The position numbers and the translations under genes were made by a program. Below the pieces are notes generated by a model. The model saw only the letters and a program-made list of their open reading frames with translations, was not told the DNA's origin and did not search any database. A stretch of DNA of 64,000 nt from assembly GCA_951799425.1 (NCBI GenBank), contig OX637410.1, positions 6,200,001-6,264,000 of the forward strand, written 5' to 3'. This document shows, piece after piece, positions 45,976-57,412 of the stretch (positions are counted from its first letter, which is position 1; every line of letters begins with the position of its first letter). Source of the DNA: Ilex aquifolium (taxonomy: Eukaryota; Streptophyta; Magnoliopsida; Aquifoliales; Aquifoliaceae).

Positions 45976-47870
45976 ATGTGGGGAAGGGACGAACAAAACC
46001 GATTAGTTAGACAACCCTTAGGCCCCAACATGAACATCAACCAAGACCCAACCGAGGATGCGGGTGATAATTTTGAGAATGTCGGTGCAAATCCAAACGT
46101 TTAAGGGGGTAGGGGTTGCAACCACCTAGAATGCCCAACCCACGAGTGCAATTTCCTCCTCCTATGAATGAGGGGAATAATATTCCAATGGATCCTCCGG
46201 CAAGGTCTATGAGGGATTTCCTCCAACCAACTCGTAGCACCACACCCTCATGCATCTTCCTCCCAGTCCAAGCTCAGCTTTTCCAAGTTAATCCGGGGAT
46301 GTTGCAACTACTTCCTACATTCCATGGGATTGAGAACGAAAACCCGTACCGGCACATAAAAGGGTTTGAGGATATAGTTGCAACATTCAATGCTAACTAT
46401 GCTATGGAGGACATAGCTCGATTGAAATTGTTCCCTTTCTCCCTTAGTGATAAGGCCAAATCATGGTTCGATGGCATGCGACCTCGATCCATTAACTCCT
46501 GGGTTCAAATGGTTTCGGTATTTTTGAATAATTTTTTTTCGGTTCATAGAACCACTGCTTTGAAAAAGGAAATTCAAAATTTTTCTGAGAAGCCCAATGA
46601 GCAATTTTATCAACGCTGGGATCGTTACAAAGAGTTGTTGCAATCCATACTACATCATGGCTTTGAATCGTGGCAATTGGTAAGTTTCTTCTACGAAGGA
46701 ATTACACCAACCCATAGACAATTCATTGACATGATGTGCAATGGCGAGTTCTTGAACAAAGACCCTGATGAAGCCCTAGACTACTTTAGTACATTGGCTC
46801 AAAATGCACAATCTTGGGACGTTAGGGATCCTAACGATGTACCTAGGACATCTCCAGGTAGTAGTCAGCCACAAAGGGGGGGGGGGATCTATGATTTGAG
46901 AGACCGGAAGACTTACTTTCACAAATTGCCAAATTATCGAGGAAAGTTGATAGTCTTGAGGTTAATAGGAGGCATGAGGTTTCACATATGTCAAAGACCG
47001 AGGGGGTTTGTTCAATTTGTGAGAGTGTCGAGCATCCCATATCGGAGTGCCCGAGCATTCCGACACTTAAGGAAGCATACCATGAACAAGTCCATGCCTT
47101 CAATCAACCGAGGCACTCATTTTCTCCAAATGCTAACACTTACAATCCAGGGTGGAGTAATCACCCTAATTTTAGTTGGAGAAATGACAACCCCGTCCCT
47201 CATGGATCAAACACATACACATCTCTTGTGCCAGCTAAGCAAGGTCAACACCACAAGCAATACCAAGGTCAAGGGCAAGCATCTAGCACCCAATACCCCC
47301 GGTCCAATCCGCAAGGGTATTCATCCAATCCACCCTCACAGAATTTCTCCCAAAGTTCGCCTCCCCAAAACTTCTCCGAACAAGGTCCATCAAATCCTCC
47401 CACCTACCAACCTCCCCATAAGAGGAACTTGGAGGATGTGCTCTATAACTTCATTCAAAGCCAAACCATCTTCAATAACAACATTTCGACCCAACTCACA
47501 AAGATCACCAATGCCATAGGGTTATCACAACAAGAGAAGGGGAAATTCCCCGCTCAACCCCAAGAGAACCCTAAGGGGCAACATGTCATTGAGTCATCCG
47601 ACCCCATCAAAGAGAGTTGCGAGCAACTCAAAGCTATCACCACCCTCCGTAGTGGCAAACAAATTGACAAAACCATTTTGCCAAGGGTCTCACCCAAAGC
47701 TTCATTGCCAATAGAAGAAGATAAGGAGAGTGAGACCAAAGAGGGTGAGTTGAGTAAAGAGAAAGAGGGGGAGGGTGATGAGAAAGAAAAAGTGGCCGAT
47801 GATTCCTTCTTTGTTCCTCCTATGTCTGCCCCTTTCCCACATCGTTTGAAGCCACCAGTTAAGGTGGCAA
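45976..47870 (+). pseudogene. gag: E9 gag, two frameshifts
   Basis: The likely start is the ATG at 45976 (MWGRDEQNRLVRQPLGPN). A frameshift near 46107 leads to the main frame with SMRDFLQPTRSTTPSC, FHGIENENPYRHIKGFED, KAKSWFDGMRP and EQFYQRWDRYKELLQS. After an 11-G run near 46880 a 1-base loss shifts to the pol frame, which carries the zinc knuckle CSICESVEHPISEC (near 47010), a Pro/Ser/Gln-rich part, FIQSQTIFNNN and a Glu/Lys-rich linker. Gag and pol are one continuous frame in the parent. Length and domain order fit Athila-type Gag. Confidence 0.9.
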
Positions 47871-49765
47871 ATTATACTGATATTTTGGAAATGTTTAAGC
47901 AGCTGAAGATCAACATCCCGCTCCTCGATGCCATCAATAAAATACCGTCTTGTGCCAAAATTTTGAAGGATCTATGCACGGTGAAGAGGAGATTGAATGT
48001 CCGGAATAAAGCATTCTTAACCGAACAAGTCAGCTCAATTTTGAGGACCAATACTCCTCCCAAATTCAAAGATCCCGGCTGTCCAACAATTGCCATCACC
48101 ATACGGAATTTCCAGGTGGATCAAGCATTGCTTGACTTAGGAGCGAGCGTCAATCTCCTTCCCAACTCCGTGTATCAACAACTTAAGCTTGAGGAGTTGA
48201 AGCCCACCTCCATTACGCTTCAATTAGCGGATCGTAGCATCCGTACACCGAGGGGAGTAGTGGAAGATGTCTTGGTTCAAGTTGACAAATTTTATTTTCC
48301 CGTCGATTTTATTGTGCTACATACACACCCTGTTGCTAACCTTAGTTCCCAGATTCTCGTTATACTTGGACGAACTTTCCTTGCTACGTCTAATGCTGTT
48401 ATAAATTACAGGAACGGTCTAATGAAGTTGGCGTTTGGGAACATGACAATAGAGCTCAATGTGTTCAACCTAGCGAAGCAACCGGGTGATGATGAGGAAA
48501 TAAGCGAGGTCAATAGAATCGACACCTTGGTTGAGGAGCACATGGACTTGAGGTTCAAGGATGAAGGAGTTGTGAATCTTAAGGAGTTAGAGGAACGAGA
48601 GGAGGTTGGAGAATTGAAAGGGATGGGAACTTGGATCCCTAAATTTGAGGAGTTACCCAAACAAGGAAAGAGAATTTTCCCGTCAAATGAACAAAAGCCG
48701 AACCTGGAATTGAAACCATTACCCTCACATTTGAAGTACGCCTACCTTGGCGGTGGAGAAACATTCCCGGTGGTCATTAGCTCTACGCTGAATAAGGAAC
48801 AAGAAAAAGAGCTTTTGGAGGTATTAAGAAAACACAAAGGAGCAATTGGGTGGACCATTGCGAATATCAAAGGCATAAGCCCTCTCATTTGCACCCACCG
48901 CATATACCTAGAGGAGGACTCCAAACCTTCTCGACAACCACAACGACGGCTAAACCCCATCATGAAGGAGGTGGTAAGGGATGAGGTTTTGAAGCTACTT
49001 GATGTGGGGGTCATTTTTCCAATTGCCGACAGTAAGTGGGTCAACCCCACACAAGTAGTGCCAAAGAAATCCGGAGTCACGGTGGTGGAAAATGATGAGA
49101 ATGAGCTAATACCTACAAGAGTGATCACCGGATAAAGGGTATGCATTGATTATCGGAAGTTGAACTCATGCACTAGAAAAAATCATTTCCCGATGCCATT
49201 TCTTGATCAAGTTTTGGAAAGAGTAGTTGGGCACCTATTCTATTATTTTCTAGATGGGTACTCTGGCTATAATCAAATAGAGATCGCATTGGAGGATCAA
49301 AAGAAGACTATTTTCACCTGCCCTTATGGTACTTTCGCCTACCGCCGCATGCCGTTTGGTCTATGCAATGCTCCAGGGACCTTTCAGCGATGCATGATGG
49401 GCATCTTCAGTGATATGGTGGAAAAGATCGTGGAGGTCTTCATGAATGACTTTTCAGTGTTTGGAGATTCGTTTGACGGATGCTTGACAAATTTGGAGAA
49501 AGTCCTAACTAGATGTGAGGAAAAGAATCTGGTGTTGAATTGGGAAAAGTGTCACTTTATGGTGACAAAAGGAATTGTGCTGGGCCACATAGTCTCGGAA
49601 AGGGGTATTGAAGTCGACAGATCCAAGGTGGAGGCCATCTCCAACCTCCCCACGCCGAGGGCCATTAAGGGAATCCGGTTGTTTTTAGGCCATACAGGTT
49701 TTTATCGCAGGTTTATAAAAAATATTCAGTGCATTGGCCCGACCCTTGACCAACCTACTGTCTAA
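47871..49765 (+). pseudogene. pol: E9 protease and RT, broken, RT active site changed
   Basis: Protease motif DLGASVNLLP is intact (near 48140), and LGRTFLATSN follows. RT flank and fingers read GAIGWTIANIKGISPL and WVNPTQVVPKKSG. A TAA at 49133 replaces the Trp codon before RVCIDYRKLN. RT then continues with GYSGYNQIEIALED and MPFGLCNAPGTFQRC. The active site is FMNDFSVFGD: the first catalytic Asp of FMDD is Asn (G-to-A). A frameshift near 49725 ends the frame. RT is dead by two independent lesions. Confidence 0.92.
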
Positions 49766-51608
49766 GGAGGTTTTCTTGGAGTGGTCGGATGACTATGAGG
49801 CATCTTTTAAAAAACGTAAGAGCATGCCAGTCACGCCTCCTATCATGCGTCCACCCAGATGGGATCTACCTTTCGAGCTCATGTGCGACGTGAGTGATTA
49901 CGCGGTCGGCGCAGTGCTCAGTCAAAGGGAGAAAAACAGGCTGTATGTAATACACTATGCTAGCAAAACACTCAATGATGCTCAGATGAACTATACTACC
50001 ACCGAGAAAGAGTTGCTAGCAGTAGTGTTTGCTTTAGATAAATTTCGCTCATATATCATTGGTTCGCCTATTGTTGTCTTTACTGACCATTCTGCTTTGA
50101 AGTATTTGTTATCTAAGTAGGATGCGAAACCAAGGCTCATTAGATGGATACTCCTCCTACAAGAATTTGACTTGACGATCAAGGACAAGAAAGGAGTTGA
50201 GAACGTGGTGGCGGATCATTTATCACGGCTTGTGGTGCAGGAGACTGATGAGCACATTCCGATCCCTGACGAACATTTACTTTCAATTCATTCAGTATGT
50301 CCTTGGTATGCTGATATATGTAATTACCTTGTAACAGGACAGATCCCGCCGGAATGGAGTCCAGAGGATAGAAGACGATTCATGGCATATGTTAATTATT
50401 TCTACTTCGACAACCCGTATTTGTTCAAATATTGCCCTGACCAGGTCATGAGGAGATGTGTACCCGAAAACGAACAGCGGGATGTCTTAGCATTTTGCCA
50501 TTCACAAGCTTGCGGTGGACATTTTTCAGCAAAGAAGACTTCCGCTAAAATTCTTTAATCAGGCTTCTACTGGCCATCTCTTATCAAAGATTGTGTTTCA
50601 TTCTGTAAGGCATGCGACAGATGCCAATGATTGGGTAGTGTGACCCGTCGAAGTATGATGCCCCTCTCTCCCATGCTTGTCATAGAAATATTCGACTGTT
50701 GGGGCATCGATTTCATGGGTTCGTTCCCTATGTCATTCGGTTATCTGTATATCCTTCTGGCAGTGGACTATGTGTCCAAGTGGGTGGAGGCCATCCCGAC
50801 CAAGACTAATGACCACCGGGTCGTAGTCAAGTTCCTCAGAGAGAATATCTTTTCAAGGTTTGGGGTACCTCGAGCTATGATCAGTGATGGTGGATCCCAC
50901 TTCTGTAATAGGCCATTTGCATCTCTAATGTTCAAATATGGGGTCACTCACAAAGTATCCACCGCTTATCACCCACAAACAAATGGCCAAGCCGAGCTAG
51001 CCAATAGGGAGATCAAGACCATCCTAGAAAAAACTGTTAACCCGAGTAGGAAGGATTGGTCCGACAGATTGACGGATGCCCTATGGGCATACCGCGCTGC
51101 CTATAAGACTGTTTTAGGCATGTCTCCCTACCGACTTGTCTATGGAAAGGCTTGCCACCTGCCAGTCGAAATGGAACACAAAGCTTATTGGGCCATCAAA
51201 ACCCTAAATTTTAATTTGAGAATGGCCGGTGAACATAGGAAGTTAGAGCTGAATGAGTTGGAAGAGATTCAACGAGATGCGTACGAGAGCTCAAAAATTT
51301 CAAAGGAACAGGCTAAAATTTTTCATGATAATTCCATCATACGAAAATCATTTGAGCCCGGGCAAAAAGTGCTCTTATACAATTCTCGCCTCTCAAATTT
51401 TCAAGGAAAACTCCGATCCCACTGGGATGGCCCCTATCTTGTCAATGTGGCCTACCCCAACGGAGCTGTTGAGGTGACGAACCCCGAGAATGGCCAAACA
51501 TTCAAGGTCAATGGCCAAAGACTTAAGCCATTCTTCGAGGGGTCGGAAGGGCAAGAAGTTGAAGAGGAGTTGACGGATCCCGAGTATCCGGATTTGGTGG
51601 AGGAGTAG
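49734..51608 (+). pseudogene. pol: E9 RNase H and integrase, three stops
   Basis: RNase H shows [24 protein letters not shown] and VFTDHSALKYLL, then a TAG at 50118. The frame goes on through VADHLSRL and the integrase zinc region (CHSQACGGHF, CKACDRC), with a TAA at 50556 and a TGA at 50628. From 50631 a clean frame of 325 residues holds the integrase core ([27 protein letters not shown]) and C-terminus, ending PDLVEE with TAG at 51606. All three stops are single-codon changes without frameshift. Confidence 0.92.
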
Positions 51609-53704
51609 CTTGTATTTATGGTTGTTAGTGTACAGTTGCTTTTATTTACTTATGTCATTTTTATTCTATGTTACTTACTTTCTTTGGTTGTATAGTATTG
51701 ATCTTCTGAGTTTCAGATATTGGTGTTTTTGTTGAAGCTCAATTGTGAGGTGTACTCTAACCCTATCTATCTTTTTACTGTCCTTCAGTGCATACCATAT
51801 CTTTTTGTTGCATTGGGGACAATGCATGAATCTAGTTGGGGGGTGAGGTACATGCTACACCAATGGTTGTGAAATTTTTTTTTGTGGATAACACCAAACA
51901 CAAATTTTTGGGGTGAAAAATTCACCCTTCACACTTGCATTAGTGAAAAATATGTGAAATTTTTGAAAATTTTTGATGAAAAATATCTGATTGTTGACCT
52001 GTATTCCTTCATGAAGAGTGTGTGAGTTGGATGACATGTTGATCTTTGTTGTGAACTTTGTGCACATGAGCATTCTATGGAAGTTGATCATATGCATAAG
52101 TATCACATATGTATTGATTTTTGAATTCAACTGTATGTGATTTTTGATGGTGAAATTTCGACAATTTACGGATTGGATTCATGTTTTAAGCTTGACATAA
52201 GTAGTAGAGATGAATAAGGACCCATGAGAGCTTTAGTGCCAAATCCTTTTGGAGGGAACTTACAATTACTCAAAGAACAATTTTTCAATGTCAAATTTGT
52301 TCAATAGTCTCATTATGCTTGTTTTGGTTAGTTGCATTTGGGTAGTAGACTGATTTTGTCTTGAACGTATAATGCCATCCCATGCGGACCTGGAAGTGAT
52401 CTTAGGCCATCATTGAAAATTTTGAGCCTTTGCCCTTTTTTCTTGTGAAAATTTATCCCTAGTGCCGTGATTGAGCCTTATTTGTAAAATTGTTTCTATG
52501 CCACACATTTGACCAAACCAATGAAAATGATTAATATATACCTCACCTTGGTTGTTCCTAGAGCTGGATATGATTTGATCATAAAGGAGAAGGAAGTATG
52601 GTGTGGAAATTCAAACAAAAAGGGATGAATGATGTTGAAATTCAAAGAGTTGAATGAGAAAAAAAAAAAAAAAGAATGAAAATCCAAGAAAAGGAGAAAA
52701 AGGGGTGAAAGAAGAAAAAGAAAGAGAAAATGAAAAGGAAAATGTTAAAGAAAAGAAACAAAGATTGTGGTGATGGTGTTAACCTAGAAATCCCATAAAA
52801 GGGGGATTTTTTTGAAATAAAGGTCATACACTCGGAACAACTCTCTTCGTTATCCTATATCCTTCATTTCATTTACCTAGACATCACCCCAAGGCCCCAT
52901 TATAACCCTTAAAGTCCCAAGTGATCTAGAGAAGCATGGGAGGTGCATAATTTCAAAGGAAATGATGAGTCATGTCTTACTACCTAATGCCCTAACATTC
53001 TGTTCATGAGACTATGCCAAGGTCGCTTCATTTTCATATATGAACTTCATTTTTGGATTACATGTGAGCACACTTTGTTTTGAACACAAGATTCTATATC
53101 ACATGTACACATGGAGTGCATACCAGGATAACTTGAGTGCATTTCATTGTTTAAGAGTGACCCTTGGTGAGTTTTGCATCGAAACTGAATTTGCCTGGCT
53201 ATTTGAATGTGAATTCCATTGTGTAAGTGCTCAAATTGGTTGTTAAACTTCACACACACTCGAGTTGAAAATAAATTTGTAGGTGCATACTTTAGACTAG
53301 TATCTAAGACTATGGTGTGGCTCATGTATACTTAGTTCAATCATTTGAAAAATCTGTCAAATAGCTCCATGCTTGCAAGAATGAGGGAATATGGCTCAAG
53401 TTTTTGATATTTGAAAAGAATTAGGAATGTCTTTGTTATTCATTATATGACTAGCATTTTGGGTGTTCATTTTGATGGTTAAGAATAGAAATCCATTCCT
53501 TGTACGTTGAATGCTTTAAAAGTTTAAATCACTTTGCAATTTCAGTAATAATTTGGGCATGATGGTTCGGATTGTGGTTCATAAGTGGAGTACATTTTGG
53601 GGTAGAGTAGAGGTCATGAAAATAGCGTTAGAATGTATAGGGGAGTTCCTAAAATGAAAAGGAGTAGTGAAGGGCTGCTTAGCAGGAATTTTCAGGGAGT
53701 CAGC
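51609..53704 (+). other. E9 spacer with hairpin and internal PPT
   Basis: 2.1 kb non-coding, homologous to 1053-3132. The hairpin GCATTG-GGGA-CAATGC is at 51810-51825, followed by TCTAGTTGGGGGGTGAGG (51831-51848). Small frames on the minus strand (for example 53047-53325) are not conserved as proteins in the other copies. Confidence 0.7.
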
Positions 53705-53815
53705 CAAACCGTACCGGTACGCATACCGGTACGCTAAGGCTACTGGAGCTAACCGTACCGGTACGCTTATGCCACTGGAGTTAGCCGTACCAGTACGCGT
53801 ACCGGTACGCTTTTC
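53705..53815 (+). repeat. E9 internal palindrome array
   Basis: CCGTACCGGTACGC units with spacers GGCTACTGGAGCTAACC and ATGCCACTGGAGTTAGCC, in the same order as the E9 LTR array and opened by the same AGCCAAACC. It ends about 266 bp before the env-like ATG. Confidence 0.9.
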
Positions 53816-54080
53816 CTGGGAAGCCAAGGTTTAGGGCTTTTAATCGATTTGTTTTAAAACATCTTTCATTTCCCTCCTCAAATACAGCCCCCTTTCACTC
53901 CCCTCGCTCACCCAAAATCAACCCTTAAGCTTCCAATCACACCAAGCTCCCTTTAATCTCTCAAATCCTCTCCCTTGTTCTTTGATTGAGTGGAAATCAA
54001 CCTTGTGGAAACCATAATTGCCGAAATTCCCCAAACCTTCTTCTCTCTCCAATTCTCAAAACTTTTTTCAAATCTTTCAA

Positions 54081-55415
54081 ATGGCTTGCTCTCTAGGGTG
54101 TTTCCAAGTGACCATGGACCCAATTGAGAGTCTCCTCTTCGCCCTTTATACTTTTCTGATGATGGGGGCACTGTTGCTATGCATGGCCCGCACCAAGACA
54201 ACGGGACACAAATCCCCTCCACCCGAAGGCTCAAGTGGTCGTAAAAGAAGTGGAGAGGGGTCGAGTGGGGATAGGAATGAACCGAGAAAGAAAGCAAAAA
54301 ATGAGGCTAGGAATCGACTGATCCAGGAGAAAGGGGTTACTTGTGAAAGGTACCTAGACTCCATCTCTCTCACCCCTAGGAACGAGGCCATAAAAATCAT
54401 TGACGCACATGGTATGAAGTTCTGGTTTGAGCCGGTTGAGGGGTACAACCTGTCGATGTGTAGGGAATTTTACCAGATGCTCTGGGTGTCTGAGGTGGAT
54501 GGTGTGGAAATCCTAAAAACCAACGTCCGTGGCAAGGTGTTTGTGGTGACCCCGGATGTCATTGCCACACTCTTGGGAGGGTACGAGAGGCCACCGGAGT
54601 CTACGCTTGTCTATCCCCATAACATCACCAGATCCAAGAAAATTTCTGAATTGGTTGAGTTGATGTATGAAGGGCCTGGGGATTTCAAAGGGACAGTGCA
54701 AAGTAGGAGACTCAAGCCCACTTATGGATTGCTGAACAAGTTCCTCCACTGCAATCTTATGCCAAGGGGTGCTGAAAAGAAGCCAAACATTGAGAAGCTG
54801 ACCCTCTTGGATGCGGTCGTTTCTGGGAAGGCCGTTGACTTTGCCCTTCTTATTTGGCAGGAAATGAAAAATTTCGCTGAATTGCAGAAGCCCATGATTA
54901 AACTGTCATTCGGGGACTTGGTAACCCGGATGTGCATGCAATTCATGGTAAAGGGCTATGCATTCGACAAGATTACCCCGCCTGAGTTTGGAGCCATTGG
55001 TAGGACCAGTAAAAAGAAAAGGAAAACAATGAGTCGAGGAAAGCGAGCCAAGAACATGGCTGCTGGTTATGAGGCCCCCGGGGCATCTTCATCTGCTGGG
55101 CCATCCGTTGCAGCACCTCCCCGTTCAATCCCTCAGCGCCTCGATGCACTAGAGACTATAGTGCATGGGATCGAGGCTACTGTGCTAGGAATGGAGGCTA
55201 TGATGCAAGAGCTGTTTTTACATACCTTCCCTGGGAGACCCATCCCAAAAGTGCCCACTATACCAGCTCCGGCCACTGCTTCTGCCCCCTCTACCCCTAC
55301 AGCAGTCGAGGAGGAGGATGAGGATGATGATGAAGAAACTGAAGAATCGGGGGAGGGTGAGGAGTATAATGAAGGTGAAGAGTCCGAGGAGGATGATGGC
55401 TCTGGTGATGATTAG
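54081..55415 (+). CDS. E9 env-like / plant transposon protein, intact 444 aa
   Basis: The best-preserved copy of this family here. The first ATG (54081) opens MACSLGCFQVTMDPIES, then a hydrophobic stretch (LLFALYTFLMMGALLLCM, about residues 18-35) that could be a signal anchor, then a basic region (MARTKTTGHK, KKAKNEARN). The central domain (about 90-320) has WFEPVEGYNLSMCREFYQ, NVRGKVFVVTPDVIATLL, YPHNITRSKKISE, HCNLMPRGAEKKPNIEKL and LSFGDLVTRMC. A Ser/Pro-rich part, a heptad-like segment (RLDALETIVHGIEATVLGME) and a strongly acidic tail follow. Homologous in core to the genes of E1, E4 and E5. Function unknown. Confidence 0.88.
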   Translation: MACSLGCFQVTMDPIESLLFALYTFLMMGALLLCMARTKTTGHKSPPPEGSSGRKRSGEGSSGDRNEPRKKAKNEARNRLIQEKGVTCERYLDSISLTPRNEAIKIIDAHGMKFWFEPVEGYNLSMCREFYQMLWVSEVDGVEILKTNVRGKVFVVTPDVIATLLGGYERPPESTLVYPHNITRSKKISELVELMYEGPGDFKGTVQSRRLKPTYGLLNKFLHCNLMPRGAEKKPNIEKLTLLDAVVSGKAVDFALLIWQEMKNFAELQKPMIKLSFGDLVTRMCMQFMVKGYAFDKITPPEFGAIGRTSKKKRKTMSRGKRAKNMAAGYEAPGASSSAGPSVAAPPRSIPQRLDALETIVHGIEATVLGMEAMMQELFLHTFPGRPIPKVPTIPAPATASAPSTPTAVEEEDEDDDEETEESGEGEEYNEGEESEEDDGSGDD

Positions 55416-55697
55416 GATGATATGTAGTAGTTTACAGTTTGTATCTTTTCTTTTAAGGTTGAATTTGATGGAATGGAGTCGTAGGCTATTTTGTCTCTTT
55501 TGTTGTCCTACGTTTTGTACTCCAAGTTCAGAACACATTAATGAAAATACCACAATTTCGGATTCAATCTTGTCTATGTTATTTTGAAATTGCATTATGA
55601 TTTATGCTTTTTAATTGATTGAATGAATGGATTGGGTGTGCATTAGACTTATTGTGTTGTGATTGAAAATAATCTTTTGCTAAGGGACTAGCAAAAT
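55416..55697 (+). other. E9 non-coding between env-like gene and PPT
   Basis: No gene. It shares TTAATGAAAATACCACAATT with E1 and E4/E5, and the segment AGGGACTAGCAAAA just before the tract. Confidence 0.5.
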
Positions 55698-55712
55698 CTA
55701 AGTTGGGGAGTG
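55698..55712 (+). promoter_or_regulatory. E9 3' polypurine tract
   Basis: CTAAGTTGGGGAGTG directly before the 3' LTR. Confidence 0.8.
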
Positions 55713-57407
55713 TGATAAGCACAAAACTTTGTATATTTTGATGTGCTAATCATCTCTTTTTAATTGTTGTTGGAGATTTAAATGATGGGAGTTAGGTTAA
55801 TTGAACTTTTAATGATGATATTTGGTGTTTGCAGTTAAATGGTGCTAAATGAGACTTCTTAAGGCCTTCCCCAATCATGTGAGGCAAATGAAGATGAAAA
55901 GACAGCTTGTGGATAGCTCAGTGGAGGAGGAAATCAGAAAATCAAGAATCCAGCCAAACCGTACCGGTACGCTAAGGCTACTGGAGTAAACCGTACTGGT
56001 ACGCGTACCGGTACACTCAAGCCACTGGAGTTCGCCGTACCGGTACGCGTATCGGTACACCTTGCCTGATTAACCCAACTGCTCTGCAACTCATGATTGC
56101 TAATTTGAGGGACCCACCAATAGACATCCCCTACTCCCCTAACGCACCTACAATGCTAGTTACCCCTTTCTACACCTATGATTACAAGTTGGAGTCTTGG
56201 TGATAAATGAGGAGAGAGAAGAGAAGAAGAGCTGGGTGTGCAGACAAACTATGCAACCCTTCTGTCCAGCCCAGTACTACTGCACCCCTACTGATGGAGG
56301 TCATTTTCTGGAGACTAGGGGACCTCCCCATGGACGGTTTTGGGGAGCCAAGTCCAGCAAGACCAGGGGGATTCAGCATTGGAAGGAGTAGGCAGAAATA
56401 GATAGATATAGAGAGAGAAAGTCTGGAGAAGATGATGAATAGTGTTCTAGAGAGATAAATTTCAGATTTTTGCATTTTCTTCACTGCATTGTCTTGTAAT
56501 CTGTTGTAAGAACATTTCAAGCTTCATTTTAATACCATGAATGTTGTTTTCCTTCAAGTTCATTGTTAGTTTAATGCTCTCTTAACTTCTCATCATTAAT
56601 GCAACAAGGTTCATCATTTTCTTAGCTGTAAATGGGTGTTAAATGCATCCTTCTCTAATTTCTGTCTACTTGCATTTTAGTTATTCAAGAACTTCCTCTC
56701 TTGCAATGCATTTTTCTTACATAGTCAACTTCATTACAAGCATGAGTAACTAAATCCTTTAGTTGGTAAAACCAAGGGGAACCTCATCTTGGGTATGCCA
56801 TGTCAACTCATTCTCCTCCCTTTCCGGAGATCAATGGTTCAGTTTGACTGGGTTGTGGGTGGATAAATTGGTGAGTCTTTGATATTCCATAGGCCTAGTC
56901 ACAGTTTATGCTTAGATACTCACCCTTAGTATCCCCAACTTCCCATGAATCAATCATTCATTCATGCTTTATCGTATGAGGGATTCGAGTTGAGATGGCA
57001 TTCCTATTGGAGTAACCTCTTGGCTTTACCAACATTTGTTTCTCACTGCATTTTCATCAACACACACTCACCAAATAAATCTTCAACCACAAAGATTTTA
57101 CACTTTCTTTTACTTAAAATCACCTTCCCTTTGGTTTACTTCCTTCCCCGTGGAAACGACCTTGGAATACCACCAAGTAAAACACGACCCGCAAAAGTCT
57201 CCTTGCACTTGGGGAGCACTTTTGTACACATACACATAATTTTGTGCATCCATATTTCACATTTCCACCATTCCCATTTTCCTTTCCTCTTGCCCTTTCT
57301 TTTGACACTATCCCAAGGGAGAGTAACACTCCCCTTATTCATACATTACACATTTTGAGGGATAAATTTTAGAGGTTAGGAAACAACAAGGTTTTTTTGG
57401 TCAAGCA
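55713..57407 (+). mobile_element. E9 3' LTR
   Basis: 1695 bp, from TGATAAGCACAAAACTTTG to GGTCAAGCA, then AAGTG (57408-57412). It is nearly identical to the 5' LTR outside the array and one 36-bp indel, so insertion is fairly recent. The array (about 55958-56062) has more intact GTACCGGTAC units than the 5' copy. Confidence 0.92.
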
Positions 57408-57412
57408 AAGTG

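Noticed and set aside
53047..53325. Small frames in the spacers (also 1646-2180, 6565-6771, 20206-20400, 51855-52130).
   Set aside because: The spacer is conserved at the DNA level, but the frames are not shared in position or phase among copies.
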